A stretch of DNA of 64,000 nucleotides. Source: Coptis chinensis (lineage: Eukaryota > Streptophyta > Magnoliopsida > Ranunculales > Ranunculaceae). Position numbers and translations under genes: made by a program. The notes below the pieces were generated by a model. The model ran no database searches. It had not been told where the DNA came from and saw only the letters and a list, made by a program, of their open reading frames with translations. The stretch is from assembly GCA_015680905.1 (NCBI GenBank), contig CM027377.1:4364501-4428500 (forward strand), read 5' to 3'. How positions within the stretch are numbered: the first letter of the stretch is position 1; the number at the start of each line of letters is the position of its first letter. Of this stretch, positions 39,101-48,851 are shown in pieces.

Positions 39101-42100
39101 ATTTAAGACACAGACAACAATCAATCAATCAATGAGAACAAACTTCAATAAGCATATAAAACGATCAATTTCGTACAGTAAGTCTTGTAGATATAGGCAT
39201 GAAAAGAAGACTGCTAGTAAAGAGGTTTCCAAAATCACACCACAGGCTTAAAGCAAAAGGGGATACATCAAAGAGAAAAGAACATATATATACAAAAATA
39301 ATCTAAAACAGAGAAAAGCATACGCCTAGCCTAGAGAAGTAAAGAAACATTTTGCGTTTTGAAGTCACTGAATAAGAAACATTGGCTAATATAAATTTGT
39401 GCATCTTGTACAGAAAGGAAGCATCCACTGAGGCACCATAATCCCTTTGTGAATCTCTTCAATCCCCCAACTCTCCAAAAAAGACTGGGTCATACCATAA
39501 TATCCACTGAGGCACTCGGAAAACAAGGGCGCAACAAAACAAAAACCAAGAGTGAAAAAACAAACAAACAGGGACGCAGCATATAACAAGAACCATGCAG
39601 TGATGTGAAAGGAAGTATCTACTTTAACTGAAAAACAAATAAACAAATAATAAATAACAGAGAAGAAACTTTTGCATGGTATATCACTACCTATTTAATA
39701 AGCTAGGGTTTTTTTGGGCACTAGAAGACAATAATAAACAAAGGATGCTCCAGATCGATTCTAGCACCATAAAACGGCTCCTGTGTGCTTATTTTCCTCA
39801 AGATATGTGTGATCATTAATAAAAGTCTCCTACATATCGCGAAAGTTCCTTAGTACCAGCGGTCCGTTGGGCGGTTCACAGGCCCGGGTTCGAGTTGTTC
39901 TATTGTCTTTTTTGTTTTTCTTTTAATTTTTTTCTATTCCATTTATGATCAAAAGTTAAAAACAAAATAAAAGGGTGAACTGGGGGGACTTGAACCCAGG
40001 TTCAATAAAAGGAAACCTTAAGCAGATAACCAGCTATCCATTATACCACTTGCATTAAGGTGGAAACCTTTTACCTCATATTCTTTAGCGACATTTGCTT
40101 TTCATTGTTCTAAAATGTGTTAATCTTTACAGGGATTTTCTTATCATTGTTCTGAAATGCGTCGATTGCTCGCGCTGATGAGTGCTTTTTAAGGCACGGG
40201 GCATATACTAGTATCTACATAAGCAAAGGAAAGCTCACCTTGCTGGATAACCAAGAGGTAGCTTTGGGGAAATGGATACAAGAGCTGCTAGAACTGTGGC
40301 TTGACCATGCAATGAATCAAGCTCAACTTTTAAACTGTTTCCCTGTACAACATAATAGCACATAGTTAATTTTTTATCCTTACTTTCATGTATAGGAATA
40401 TGCATATCTTTTAAATGCATCTTAAAGAAAAATGTTGAAATAACCCTTAAAAGAAAATCCCCGCGTGCGACAAAACAAGATTAAAGTGTTTTGTCCATAA
40501 CAAAATATAATACAATAACTTTGGTTCAGAATTAGGGAGATGTAATAACATTTCCAAAATCCATTGATCTAGCACTGTACAAGACTACAAGGATCCACAG
40601 TCACAAAAATGCTAGGTTACATGGACACGTCATATTTTGAAAAAAATCTGTGTCGGATACGTATCCACGTGTCCGTGTCGGACATGTATTGTATGTAATT
40701 TACCTCGAATTTTGATATTTTGCTGTGTCCAACAATTCATATCAGTGTCCGATACGGACACACCTACCCGTGTCATGTAACCTAGCAAAAATGTTATATA
40801 AACTTATTCAGGCCTACCTTTTCAAACGAAATACTTTCTCTTAAAGCATTTAATGTCGTCACTGCATAAGAAATTAAACCTCCAACACAAGTGGGATCCA
40901 CCTCTGCCAAAGTGCGCAATGTTAAAGCAGCTTCAATGCGTACCTACAACCAAGTATCTAGTTAATGTCTTTTCACTAAGAAATAAATATGACACAAATA
41001 TCAATAAATGTAGCAGCACGGCAACAGAAATAGCCCAAAAGAATTTGAAGGAAATTTTCATGTTCAAAGAAATTGAGAACTGCATACTTTGATGTTAAGC
41101 TCAAAGATCCTGAAGTTTCTTTCCATCCATAAAGTCAACAAAATTGGACTTGGAATATGATCCACTAGTCATTTGGCCTTGCTATATAGTGGGCCCACAA
41201 TAAAATTATTCATCAACAGTTCTTTAACATTTATTGGTGGCTCCGAAGGTTTATGGAATGATAAGAAGTATACATTCGATACTGCAATTGATTGTTGGTA
41301 ATTCACAAGGAGGTTACCAATGCTTTCCTCCACCCCTTTGCAAAGTGAGCAAGCAAGGGTTTGGTAGTTTCATTCAACTCTGGTTAAAATTATCACTCGC
41401 TTCTTCCAAGTAAGCAAGCCAAGGTTGAATGGGATAGAGCTTCTCCAAATCCTTCCCATGGAAAATTCCTTAGCCGAGATCAAGTAGAAGGATTTAACAT
41501 GCCAAATAGTTTTTTTTTCTAAACAGGTATTTACCAGAAGAAAAAACAAACAGTTCATTATGTCAGTGAGATACTTACAAGTTGCTCAGAATGAGACAAT
41601 GCAGCAACAATTGTGTTATCAAGAACCCCCTTGAATTCAAATGGAACCTGGAAAAGTTGAAATGTCTTACTTTCCATTTGGGAAAATAAATAAAAAATAA
41701 AGTTTAACCCTAAGGAGAAATGGAGATCCCATCACATAATGTAATTACAAAACCAAATTTCCGAGTGTTCCACTCTATTTTGCAATTTCTCCATTTAAAA
41801 ATGTACATTTCGGGACATCAGACGAACAAAAGTAAAGTAACTTCACAGATAACAAATGAACAGCACTCGTTAAGTATTGATAAGAACATATACTATTAGG
41901 TAATATGTGCATTAACTAAACCGGAGCTCTACATACCACTGTAGTAATTACAACTCACCTCTCCTAAAGTTGTCAAAATATATGACAGGGTACGTAATAC
42001 AGCAACTTTCATCGATGCTGTAAGATCAGAAGATTCCAGCTGCGAAGTACCAAAAATGTCTTATTTTCAGAAAATAAGAATATGCAGTACAACACTGAGA

Positions 42101-45100
42101 AACCTCAACTATATAAGAGTCAGATAGCAATAAGATAAACCATTGCAATTCTATATACAAATACATAAGCTGCAACCAACCTCTCTTCCAAGAAGAACCA
42201 AAAAGCTCCTTTGAGTGGTTTCAATCATCTGATCAGTGATGCCTACTCGCAGAATATACAAAACACATGCCTTCAAAAACAAAAATAAGAGATAATGAGA
42301 TTATATATCGTATTATTGCACAGAATAGGTTCAACACAGGAAAATTGAGAACCACAAATCCAATTTTTAATATTACAAACTTGAAGATACAAATTAGATC
42401 AAGCTTTTTAGTTAGCTTGCTTTACACTAAGTTTTAAACAAGTGGAAATGCTTGATTTTAAGTACTATGATAGTATTCATATCCACACGAAAAATGGTGG
42501 GTATTGCTGATGAAGTAGCATATGTCCTAATGTAAAGTAAATTCATCTCGACATCAAATTTTACACTAAGTTTTTAACAAAGTGAAAAAGTTTAATAATG
42601 TAAAGCTTAGACCCCTCAAATCCACCGTGACAAAGTCACTCGCAATTTCTAGTGTGAATAACAAGTAAAGAAGAAGCAAGAAGTTGAAAAGGGATAGTAC
42701 TAGTGCATGTGCATCCACAGTAGAGGTTCCATGAAGCATGTTGATTGCCTGCAGTGCAAACTCTGGAAGTTCACTATCTGGATGAAGATATCTAAGACGA
42801 ATCGCCTGCAAAATAGAAATCCCAACAGTAGCCAGTGAGAGTTCAACAAAGCTACGGAGAGCACTTGCATTGACCAACGATAGATCAACAGTCATATCAA
42901 ACAGAATCTTAGTTAGCAAGAAGCCTGTGCTGATGACGCAGTAACCTGGCTGTTTGTATGCTAAGTTCGGGGCCAAATCTAAAGGTTCCATTAAATAAGT
43001 AGATGAAATACATTTCAAACAACAGATCAGCCTCAAAACAAGAGCTATCATGACTTTACTCTAATAAACTCAACAACATAAATTTTGCAGTACAGATAAG
43101 TCCAGATTCATTCAGATATCTCTTTACAAGCAGTAATTACTAATTAGGAAGCAAAGACCAAACAAAAACATTTACACAAGAATAACTAAAAAAGCGAAAG
43201 TAGATTTTGAATGGTCATGCACAAGAATAAGGAACAAAAGATGGGCCAAGAAGATTTACCTGTAGAAAGAATACCCAGGACAACGTAAGTCCAATTCTCA
43301 CTTCCTTCGAGCGCACTCCATTTGCTGCATTACAAAACATTATTAAGAAGGATTTCAATACTCAAAAAGTAAATTACTATTAGAAAATAGTTGATGAAAA
43401 GATAGCAATTATGCATTGGTGGTGTGTGAAATTGCCCAAAAGCAGTTTGTATTTTCATCCACTCTCCATTCCCCAACAGATGTCACTATCTCTTCTCTTT
43501 TCACCTCAAGCAATCAACTTACATTAGCAAATGACAAATAAGTTCTAAAACCACATGAGGAATCTCACAGTTTTTGTTGACCTAGCATAAGTATAAAAGA
43601 GACTCCTTTAGTAGTAATTGGAAGCGTTCATAAAGATAGCAGTCTTATAGATTTTTTTTTGTTTGGATAAAAAGAGGGAAACTAAGCACAGAATAGTTTT
43701 CCAGGTATATTCGGAATTTGATTGATTCAGTTACAAATGACTGACAAGACAGGTAAAAAGGGCCCCTTCTGTGCTATAGAAAATGAAGTGGCGGTGTTTT
43801 CATGAAACCAGAGTAGAATTGTTGTTATGATATCCATCACAATAACAGTGATCAGTTTTCCAGAGTAGAATAGTTTTCCTTCATACCAGGCTAATTACAA
43901 TAAATGCTTGCAGTCAAATGACCCAGGAAATAATATTAGATTTGTGAATAACAAATATTGCCTAAAAAAATGTAATTCCAATCATTGGGTGATAATAATC
44001 AACTGTAGCGGTACCTTTCACAAATGGTCCTACTAAATGCTTTTGCAAACCACCTTCTAGTTTCCTTGCTGGAAGAGATTGACTTTTCCCTCTTGGTTGC
44101 ACCTAAAAAAGATTTTAAAAGAAGTAAGAGGAAACCTTCCAACGTAATGCAAAATATACATCAGTTAAATATATACCTGTGCCTCTGGATTCATCCCAAG
44201 AGCAAGCAGTGCACCCAGAGCTTCAGCAAAGGCATCTCTAACAGATGATAGAGGATCCTCGAGAGCCTAACGCACACATCACATCAGTATATATCATCTC
44301 AAGATGAGTAGAGAACTGTGTTGCACGGTACGGGTGCAAGTGTCCAATTTGGACACGGGTACGGAGATTTGGACACGGCAAGGTGTAAATGTCAGACACG
44401 GGGACACGGCTACTATTTTTTATTATATTTATTTTTTTAATAAAATAAAAAACATTTGATAAGACCCATTAGCCATTTAAACCAGTTAATACTAAGTTTA
44501 GGTCTTGAATATAATACCCATTCCAGAGGAAAGGCCCAGGTCCACGTTTACTGTTGAAGGACTAGCCCATTTAATATTGTCCATCCATTTTATAGATGTC
44601 TTACGTCTTCCTTCACTTTGAATGTTTGGCGCAATTTTTCTTTGAAATTGAAAATCACTGACTTCCAGCGAATCTGTGTCGAGTCGGTGTCGGTGTCGAC
44701 ACGGGACACCAATATCGCCGTACCCATGCAACACAGGTAGAGAATAATACAACAAGGTTATGGCAGCACGCTATTGAGAAGTTTTGAAAGATATATAGCA
44801 GTAGCACTTACCTTGACACAATAAGAAGAAGAATTTTCAAGTTCAGAAACTCCTAATCCTGGCCCCCCAATACTAGCAAAAGTCTTCAAGCATCTTGCCG
44901 CAGAAATTCTAATAGTAAATGATTTATCTCCTACACCAACTCTCATGATAAGACGAAAAGCTTCTGCATAAGCTGCAGAAGCACCATTACCATCTGAACC
45001 TTCCAACGCATTCTGAAGCATTTCAAGGGCTTCTTGTCTCACGAAATCCTGAAATTAAGTCCAATTTTGGCATTGAGTGGTTAAGAGGTTGAGTGAAAAG

Positions 45101-47653
45101 CAAATAAGAAAGGATAGCATATGGTTCCAGTGTTTCGGTCGGATCGGAATATGGGTTTTCGGTTTCGGATTTTTTAGAATCTGATAAATTGTGCCGAATC
45201 CGATCTGATCCGATTTTTTCGGAATTTTCGGAAATCAGACGAAAATCAGAATTCGGAAAACATCGGACAATTCAGATAAAAATCAAAAATTATTGAAAAT
45301 TCAAATATCTTTATATTAAATCTATTTTATAACTTGTACAGTAAATACTAATTCTAGGGTTTTTAGTTTGTTTATACTATATATTGATTAATGCAAGTTA
45401 TTCCACTGTAAATGAGCAAAAAAACGTGGGGTTATATTAAAACAATTTTAATTACATTAGAATTTTAGATATATTGTATGTAATTCCAAATAATAATTCG
45501 GTCAAATCGGATCGGATCGGAAAAAATCAGAAAATCGGAATTTAAAAAATCATCTGAAGCCGATCCAAATTTAAATCAGATTTTCGGAAATCGGACGAGT
45601 AATACTGATGCCGAATCCGGAAAAAAATTCGGATCAGAATTCGGAAAAATCGAAATTTCGGGAAGAAGTGGCACCCCTACATATGGTACAGACACACTCA
45701 CATGCACACGTGCAAAAATACTGCCGAAGGTATCATCACACTACAAAGTTCCTCAGAAGCAGAAATAGACAGACGTGCAAATGCCTTACTGTGCGCAATT
45801 TAAGCAAAAAGAAGATTCTGAATTTCGATAACAAATGACGAAAAAATAATCAACAGAGACAAAAAGTTTACAGATATTGAAACACCCCACCCCGATTGAT
45901 GATTTAAAAAGAGATGTAGTACAAATAAACCTCCAACTGTATCATCCCCCTATTTTTGTATACATTAGAACTTTGGTGTAAACATATAGCACGTATATGT
46001 TTTTTATTTCTAACCTTCGAATAGATTCTTATAACATAGAATTGTATGCTAACTGTGCTTACTTCATGAAACTTCATCAGCTTTGCTGCAATGGTAGTTG
46101 TTTCTAGTAGACCTGAGGTAATCCTTCTCCCAAAGTGGCGATATAATTCTCCCAAGCATTGGGAAGCACCTATTGGACAGTTATTCAAGACCATGAGCAT
46201 TGAGCAGTTGGGGATAGCAAATTAATGAAGAGAGGATAATCAATATATTCTCTAATGAGTAACACAAGCAAAGAAAATATCACACTGAATGAAGGATACG
46301 CATATCTGACAACTAGTAATTAAAGCTTTAAGGAACATTTTATAGCTGAAGAATGCTAAAGGTTTTTTATTACTTTTCATGGTTAGGAATGCTAAAGGTT
46401 ATTTGCAACAAAACAGATAGAAACAGAGGTTTGATAAAACAAACATTAGTACCTAGTCACATTGACGCGGATATGCGTCAGTGTCCAACATGGCCAGCTA
46501 TATGAAGTAGGACATGGGGACACAGCTAACATAAAAGATAACTACTACTATTCTGCAGTTACACGACTATTTCTTGGGCTACTCGGCTACACCTTACCCT
46601 TACAAATAAATTACAACACAAGTGGCATATCATAGACTCTGTGACTATGTTAATAGATTACATTCTAAGTCTTTTAGCGTTTAAGAGAAACTCTAGTTTG
46701 AAACTGTATGCATAACATGTCCGTGTGTCTGACACGAGTGTTCAACATAATATAAAGTGTACATGTTACATAGGTAACTACAACAGAGCATCTGCCATTC
46801 ATTTCACGTGGAGCCCACACATTGCTCAAAAAACCATTGGTGGATATTAAACGTGCACTTGATTAAATGTTACTTTTATAAACTACTAGCCATGTCTTCT
46901 ATAACAGAGACACATCATAAACCTCGACACCGTCTTTTAACCTATCGCTAAAGCTGATATAGCAACCCACAAGAACGATTATATGCTAAACCCCAAAGGC
47001 CACTATGTCTTGCAAAAAAAATATCTATGAATAACATGTCAAAAGTATCCTAACGAAGGTACATCCTTAACTAATGTTCTCAATTGAATAATACCATAAA
47101 ATATTAATGCAACAAATTACACACCGTGAGTCCGTGATCAATTAGATCAACATTACATCATTTTTGTAGAAACAAAATGTTAAAAACTAACCTGCGGCAC
47201 GAAGAGGTTCACTCTTTTTCCCATCAGAAAGAAACCCTTGAAGACTACTAGCTCTGGAATAAATCGAAATCCCATCTCCTTTCGATATAATTCTCGACAT
47301 AGCTAACGAAGCTAAATGTCTCACCGGTCTACGTGCACCAAGTATAAGTAACGAATACAACGCATCTTCACATTTCCTTTGCCATAACAATATCGATTCC
47401 TAAAATAATTAAACAAATTGAGATTATGATTCGGTTTAAATATATTTTTTAAAAAAAAAAGGAATGTAAAGGAAAGAGAAAACATTACCTTAGGTTCTTC
47501 ATCGATGGAAGAAATGAGATCTGAGAGAAGATCGAAACAGAGAAGAGAATCAGGTGATTGTTGAGCTGATGATGCTACGATTGATTCTAATTGTGCTACT
47601 AATACTCCGAATCGAGATAATGGAACATTTTCTCTCACGAATTTTTTCGCCAT
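17966..47653 (-). CDS. SWEETIE: HEAT-repeat protein, SWEETIE / HEATR5 family
   Basis: Forty-eight exons join with canonical GT-AG introns and continuous phase into about 6,936 coding bases, or 2,311 residues. The ATG is at 47653-47651 and the TAA at 17968-17966. The N-terminus (MAKKFVRENVPLSRFGVLVA) and long blocks such as QCLGELYRHFGRRITSGLLE and SSEGLGLLARLGNDI are as in Arabidopsis SWEETIE (At1g67140), whose length is similar. The protein is almost entirely helical HEAT repeats, apart from a 350-residue acidic tail in the last exon with the EEDWDAFQSFPA motif. The animal and yeast relatives HEATR5 and Laa1 bind AP-1 clathrin adaptors in endosome/trans-Golgi traffic. SWEETIE is known genetically for effects on sugar and trehalose metabolism and senescence. 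No inactivating change was found, and transposons lie only in introns. Confidence 0.95.
20770..20837. repeat. Short tandem duplication in SWEETIE intron
   Basis: CTTACTTGATATTATGTAGA with its following AAGTTATTAAG (20770-20807) is repeated with one change at 20808-20837. It lies in the intron between the exons at 21135-21267 and 20421-20731. Confidence 0.7.
24361..24507. repeat. ~67-bp tandem repeat in SWEETIE intron
   Basis: Two units (24361-24427 and 24428-24493) share CTTGTTTCTAGCAAATGAA and CATGCAAATTCTAGTA, followed by a partial third unit. The repeat lies in the 1.45-kb intron between the exons at 25623-26084 and 24103-24168. It is non-coding. Confidence 0.7.
25309..25472. mobile_element. 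hAT-type palindromic MITE, copy 1
   Basis: This 164-bp element is bounded by CTAGGTTACATTGACACG and CGTGTCCATGTAACCTAG, with an exact 8-bp duplication TTTTTTTA at 25301-25308 and 25473-25480. The interior is rich in GTGTCCGACACGG palindromes. The 8-bp duplication places it in the hAT superfamily. It lies in a SWEETIE intron. Confidence 0.9.
30243..30346 (-). mobile_element. tRNA-derived SINE-like copy (minus)
   Basis: On the minus strand it reads AAGGTGTTCAGTGGCTTACT ... GGGATTGAATCCCACCTTCA. This matches the copy at 38439-38538 over about 100 bp. The internal RGGNTTGANTCCC stretch resembles a pol III B box. It lies in a SWEETIE intron. Target duplications were not resolved. Confidence 0.5.
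31387..31550. mobile_element. hAT-type palindromic MITE, copy 2
   Basis: This element is also 164 bp, with ends CTAGGTTACATGGACACG and TGTGTCAATGTAACCTAG and the exact 8-bp duplication GTTTTAAC at 31379-31386 and 31551-31558. It lies in a SWEETIE intron about 60 bp from exon 31621-31688, in the opposite orientation to copy 1. Confidence 0.9.
31808..32176. mobile_element. TIR element (MITE) beside a microsatellite
   Basis: The left end GGGGGGAGGGATAGAGCCAC and right end GTGGCTATATCCCTCCC are inverted repeats of about 35 bp with mismatches (repeated AGCCACTCC). Both lie in TA-rich DNA, so a TA duplication (Mariner/Stowaway type) is possible but cannot be proved. It is 369 bp, non-coding and intronic. 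Confidence 0.65.
32178..32262. repeat. (TA)n(TG)n microsatellite
   Basis: About 25 TA units run into about 16 TG units directly beside the TIR element. The open frames through it (poly-Tyr-Ile, then Cys-Val) are artefacts. Confidence 0.95.
33131..33175. repeat. Long poly(A) tract in SWEETIE intron
   Basis: An uninterrupted A run of about 45 bases lies just beyond the donor of exon 33205-33354. It could be a retroelement tail or simple slippage; no retroelement body was found beside it. Confidence 0.9.
38439..38538 (+). mobile_element. tRNA-derived SINE-like copy (plus)
   Basis: The copy starts AAGGTGTCCAGTGACCTACA and contains a clean pol III B-box match, GGTTCGATTCCC. It ends in a GT microsatellite. 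It matches 30243-30346 in reverse. It lies in the intron between the exons at 38595-38727 and 38292-38398. Confidence 0.55.
39855..39940 (+). mobile_element. Possible SINE head with B box and T-rich tail
   Basis: TACCAGCGGTCCGTTGGGC followed by GGCCCGGGTTCGAGTT resembles a tRNA-derived A-box/B-box head, then a T-rich tail. The A box is imperfect. It lies in a SWEETIE intron. Confidence 0.35.
39974..40053 (-). tRNA. tRNA-like sequence (probable pseudo-tRNA)
   Basis: The minus strand contains TGGTATAATGG (A-box consensus) and GGTTCAAGTCC (B-box consensus) about 40 bases apart within 80 nt. The T arm can form (CTGGG TTCAAGT CCCCC, one mismatch). The acceptor arms pair poorly and no anticodon stem is convincing. 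It is a decayed tRNA or SINE head, not a clear functional gene. Confidence 0.3.
40612..40785. mobile_element. hAT-type palindromic MITE, copy 3
   Basis: The ends CTAGGTTACATGGACACG and CGTGTCATGTAACCTAG are flanked by the exact 8-bp duplication CAAAAATG at 40604-40611 and 40786-40793. It is 174 bp, slightly longer than copies 1 and 2, and lies in the SWEETIE intron downstream of exon 40818-40943. Confidence 0.9.
44316..44736. mobile_element. hAT-like element, 421 bp
   Basis: The ends CTGTGTTGCACGGTACGGGT and GTACCCATGCAACACAG are inverted repeats with an exact 8-bp duplication GTAGAGAA at 44308-44315 and 44737-44744. Like the smaller MITEs it is built of GTGTC/GACACGG motifs and may be related. 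It is intronic. Confidence 0.88.
45126..45679. mobile_element. hAT-like element rich in TTCGGAT motifs
   Basis: The 8-bp sequence CATATGGT flanks the element at 45118-45125 and 45680-45687. Inside, TTCGG/CCGAA and CGGATCGGA motifs are arranged as opposing halves around an AT-rich centre. The right end (minus strand TAGGGGTGCCAC) is the usual hAT terminus; the left end is decayed. It lies in a SWEETIE intron. Confidence 0.7.
46453..46773. mobile_element. Decayed relative of the CTAG-ended hAT MITE
   Basis: The ends CTAGTCACATTGACGCGG and GTGTACATGTTACATAG resemble the three intact copies, but the flanking octamers (ATTAGTAC, GTAACTAC) match at only five positions. The interior keeps GTGTCTGACACG-like motifs. 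It is probably an older insertion in a SWEETIE intron. Confidence 0.5.
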
Positions 47654-47735
47654 TTCGAGAAAAGAGGAGTGATCTCTCCTTTTCAAGAGAGAGAGAGAGA
47701 GTGATGAATGAGGAGGTGGCTCTATTTATATGCCA
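47654..47735 (-). promoter_or_regulatory. SWEETIE: SWEETIE core promoter and CT-rich leader
   Basis: On the minus strand TATAAATAG (47730-47722) lies about 70 bases before the ATG, followed by a CT dinucleotide run (about 47702-47683). TATA-to-ATG spacing and a CT-rich leader are common at plant transcription starts. The start site would be near 47,690-47,700. Confidence 0.55.
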
Positions 47736-47765
47736 CAAGTTTTCAGGAATAGTTTAACAGTTTGT

Positions 47766-48692
47766 TATTTGAGATCCAACCTTCTTTTGTCTTGACGGAA
47801 TATGGATTCGGGTTGATCCCGGTCCACTACTTTACTAAGCCCAGCCCAAGTTTCGGTTCTTGATGCGCTAGCCCGGCCCTCAAACCATAAAAGCCCCCAT
47901 GACTGAGGGCCGGGCTGCCAGCCTAATATATGTTGAGGGCGGGTCGAGTAGGGTCAAGACATAAATACCCAAACCCTTATCCGCCCCTCGGGCCTCAATT
48001 TTGAGGGCCAAATGAGGACCGGACTGGGCCCAATCAAATTATACACTACAAATTTACTTAATTTTTTTTAGTAGTTTTAATTTTTTTATTATACTTTTGA
48101 TTATGTATATCAATTTCAACTAAGGATATAAAACTTATTGTTATATATTTAGAAAATGAAATATAGAGATGGTTGAAGATATGAGAGTCTTACATTTTCA
48201 ATATTGAACTATGTTACTACATTACAATTGCATGTTAACTTTGTCTTTATATAACGTATATATCTCTCTTTCATTTAATTATAAAAAATATATATGTTAT
48301 GTTCTAATCTACTTTTTATTGAATACTAATTGTAGAGAAAAAAGTTGATATAACCTAGATAATTAAATTATAATACATATATGCAATGTAAAACAACAAC
48401 AAAAATTATGAGGCCCAAATGAGAGTTGGTGAGGGCCTAATGAGGGTCGGGCTCATGTTTCAAAACCTAAGCCCTCTCGCCCCTAATAAGCATGAGGGTT
48501 GGGTAGGGCCGTCCCTCAAATCTATGAAGGCCAGCTTTTAAGGGCTTTTGCAAGCATTTTTTAGGGCTTGAGGGGCTGAATTATCACCCCTAAATTGAGA
48601 TCCAACCTTCTTTTGTCTTGACGGAATATGGATTCGGGCCACTATTTTTCTAGGCCCAGCCCAAGTTTCGGTGCTTGATGGGCTGGCTTTCA
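47766..48692. repeat. hAT-like GC-rich element between ~95-bp direct repeats
   Basis: TTGAGATCCAACCTTCTTTT plus the next ~75 bases occurs at about 47768-47865 and again at about 48593-48690. Between them lies about 725 bp rich in GAGGGC/GCCCTC motifs with an AT-rich centre. The right end, read on the minus strand, is TAGGGGTGATAATTCAGCCC, a hAT-type terminus. The region separates SWEETIE from the PLAC8 gene, which are divergent. Confidence 0.55.
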
Positions 48693-48737
48693 ATACTTCG
48701 TATGCGGCCTCAGGCCCTTGGTCAAATCGAACCGTTT

Positions 48738-48804
48738 CCACGTCACACGACGTTTTGAGACGACACGTACACCACTTCCCTCTCTTTTTTGCAATTTTAT
48801 AAGA
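48738..48804 (+). promoter_or_regulatory. Putative PLAC8 gene promoter elements
   Basis: Two ACGT-core motifs, CCACGTCA (48738-48745) and GACACGTAC (48762-48770), precede a weak TATA-like TTTATAAGA (about 48796-48804), 50-110 bases before the chosen ATG. ACGT cores are bZIP sites. Regulation is inferred only. Confidence 0.35.
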
Positions 48805-48851
48805 CCACTTATATAACTGTCAATTCAACTGCTTCTGTCTTCGAGACAAAC

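Larger units (their letters stand above)
17966..47653 (-). other. SWEETIE: Exon map of the SWEETIE homolog
   Basis: Exons in transcript order: 47489-47653, 47192-47399, 46063-46169, 44812-45048, 44177-44266, 44015-44102, 43260-43324, 42701-42805, 42181-42270, 41959-42039, 41579-41647, 40818-40943, 40239-40342, 38595-38727, 38292-38398, 37833-37949, 37513-37680, 37249-37335, 37005-37098, 35959-36027, 35750-35872, 35601-35669, 35389-35493, 34903-34991, 34412-34568, 33205-33354, 32872-32921, 32694-32793, 32540-32596, 31621-31688, 29932-30025, 28960-29174, 27841-27985, 27658-27726, 27041-27097, 26790-26876, 26574-26702, 26184-26387, 25623-26084, 24103-24168, 21885-21982, 21647-21743, 21135-21267, 20421-20731, 20201-20347, 19954-20118, 19722-19847, 17966-19018. 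Boundaries were read by eye from splice consensus, frame continuity and family similarity. Single-base errors are possible, most likely at 20201. Confidence 0.85.

Noticed and set aside
42566..43051. 161-codon minus-strand frame
   Set aside because: Only the part encoding AIRLRYLHPDSELPEFALQA and its end at DAHAL is a SWEETIE exon; the rest is intron read-through beyond good splice sites.
47554..47757. 67-codon plus-strand frame over the SWEETIE start
   Set aside because: It is the reverse shadow of exon 1 and its CT-rich leader.
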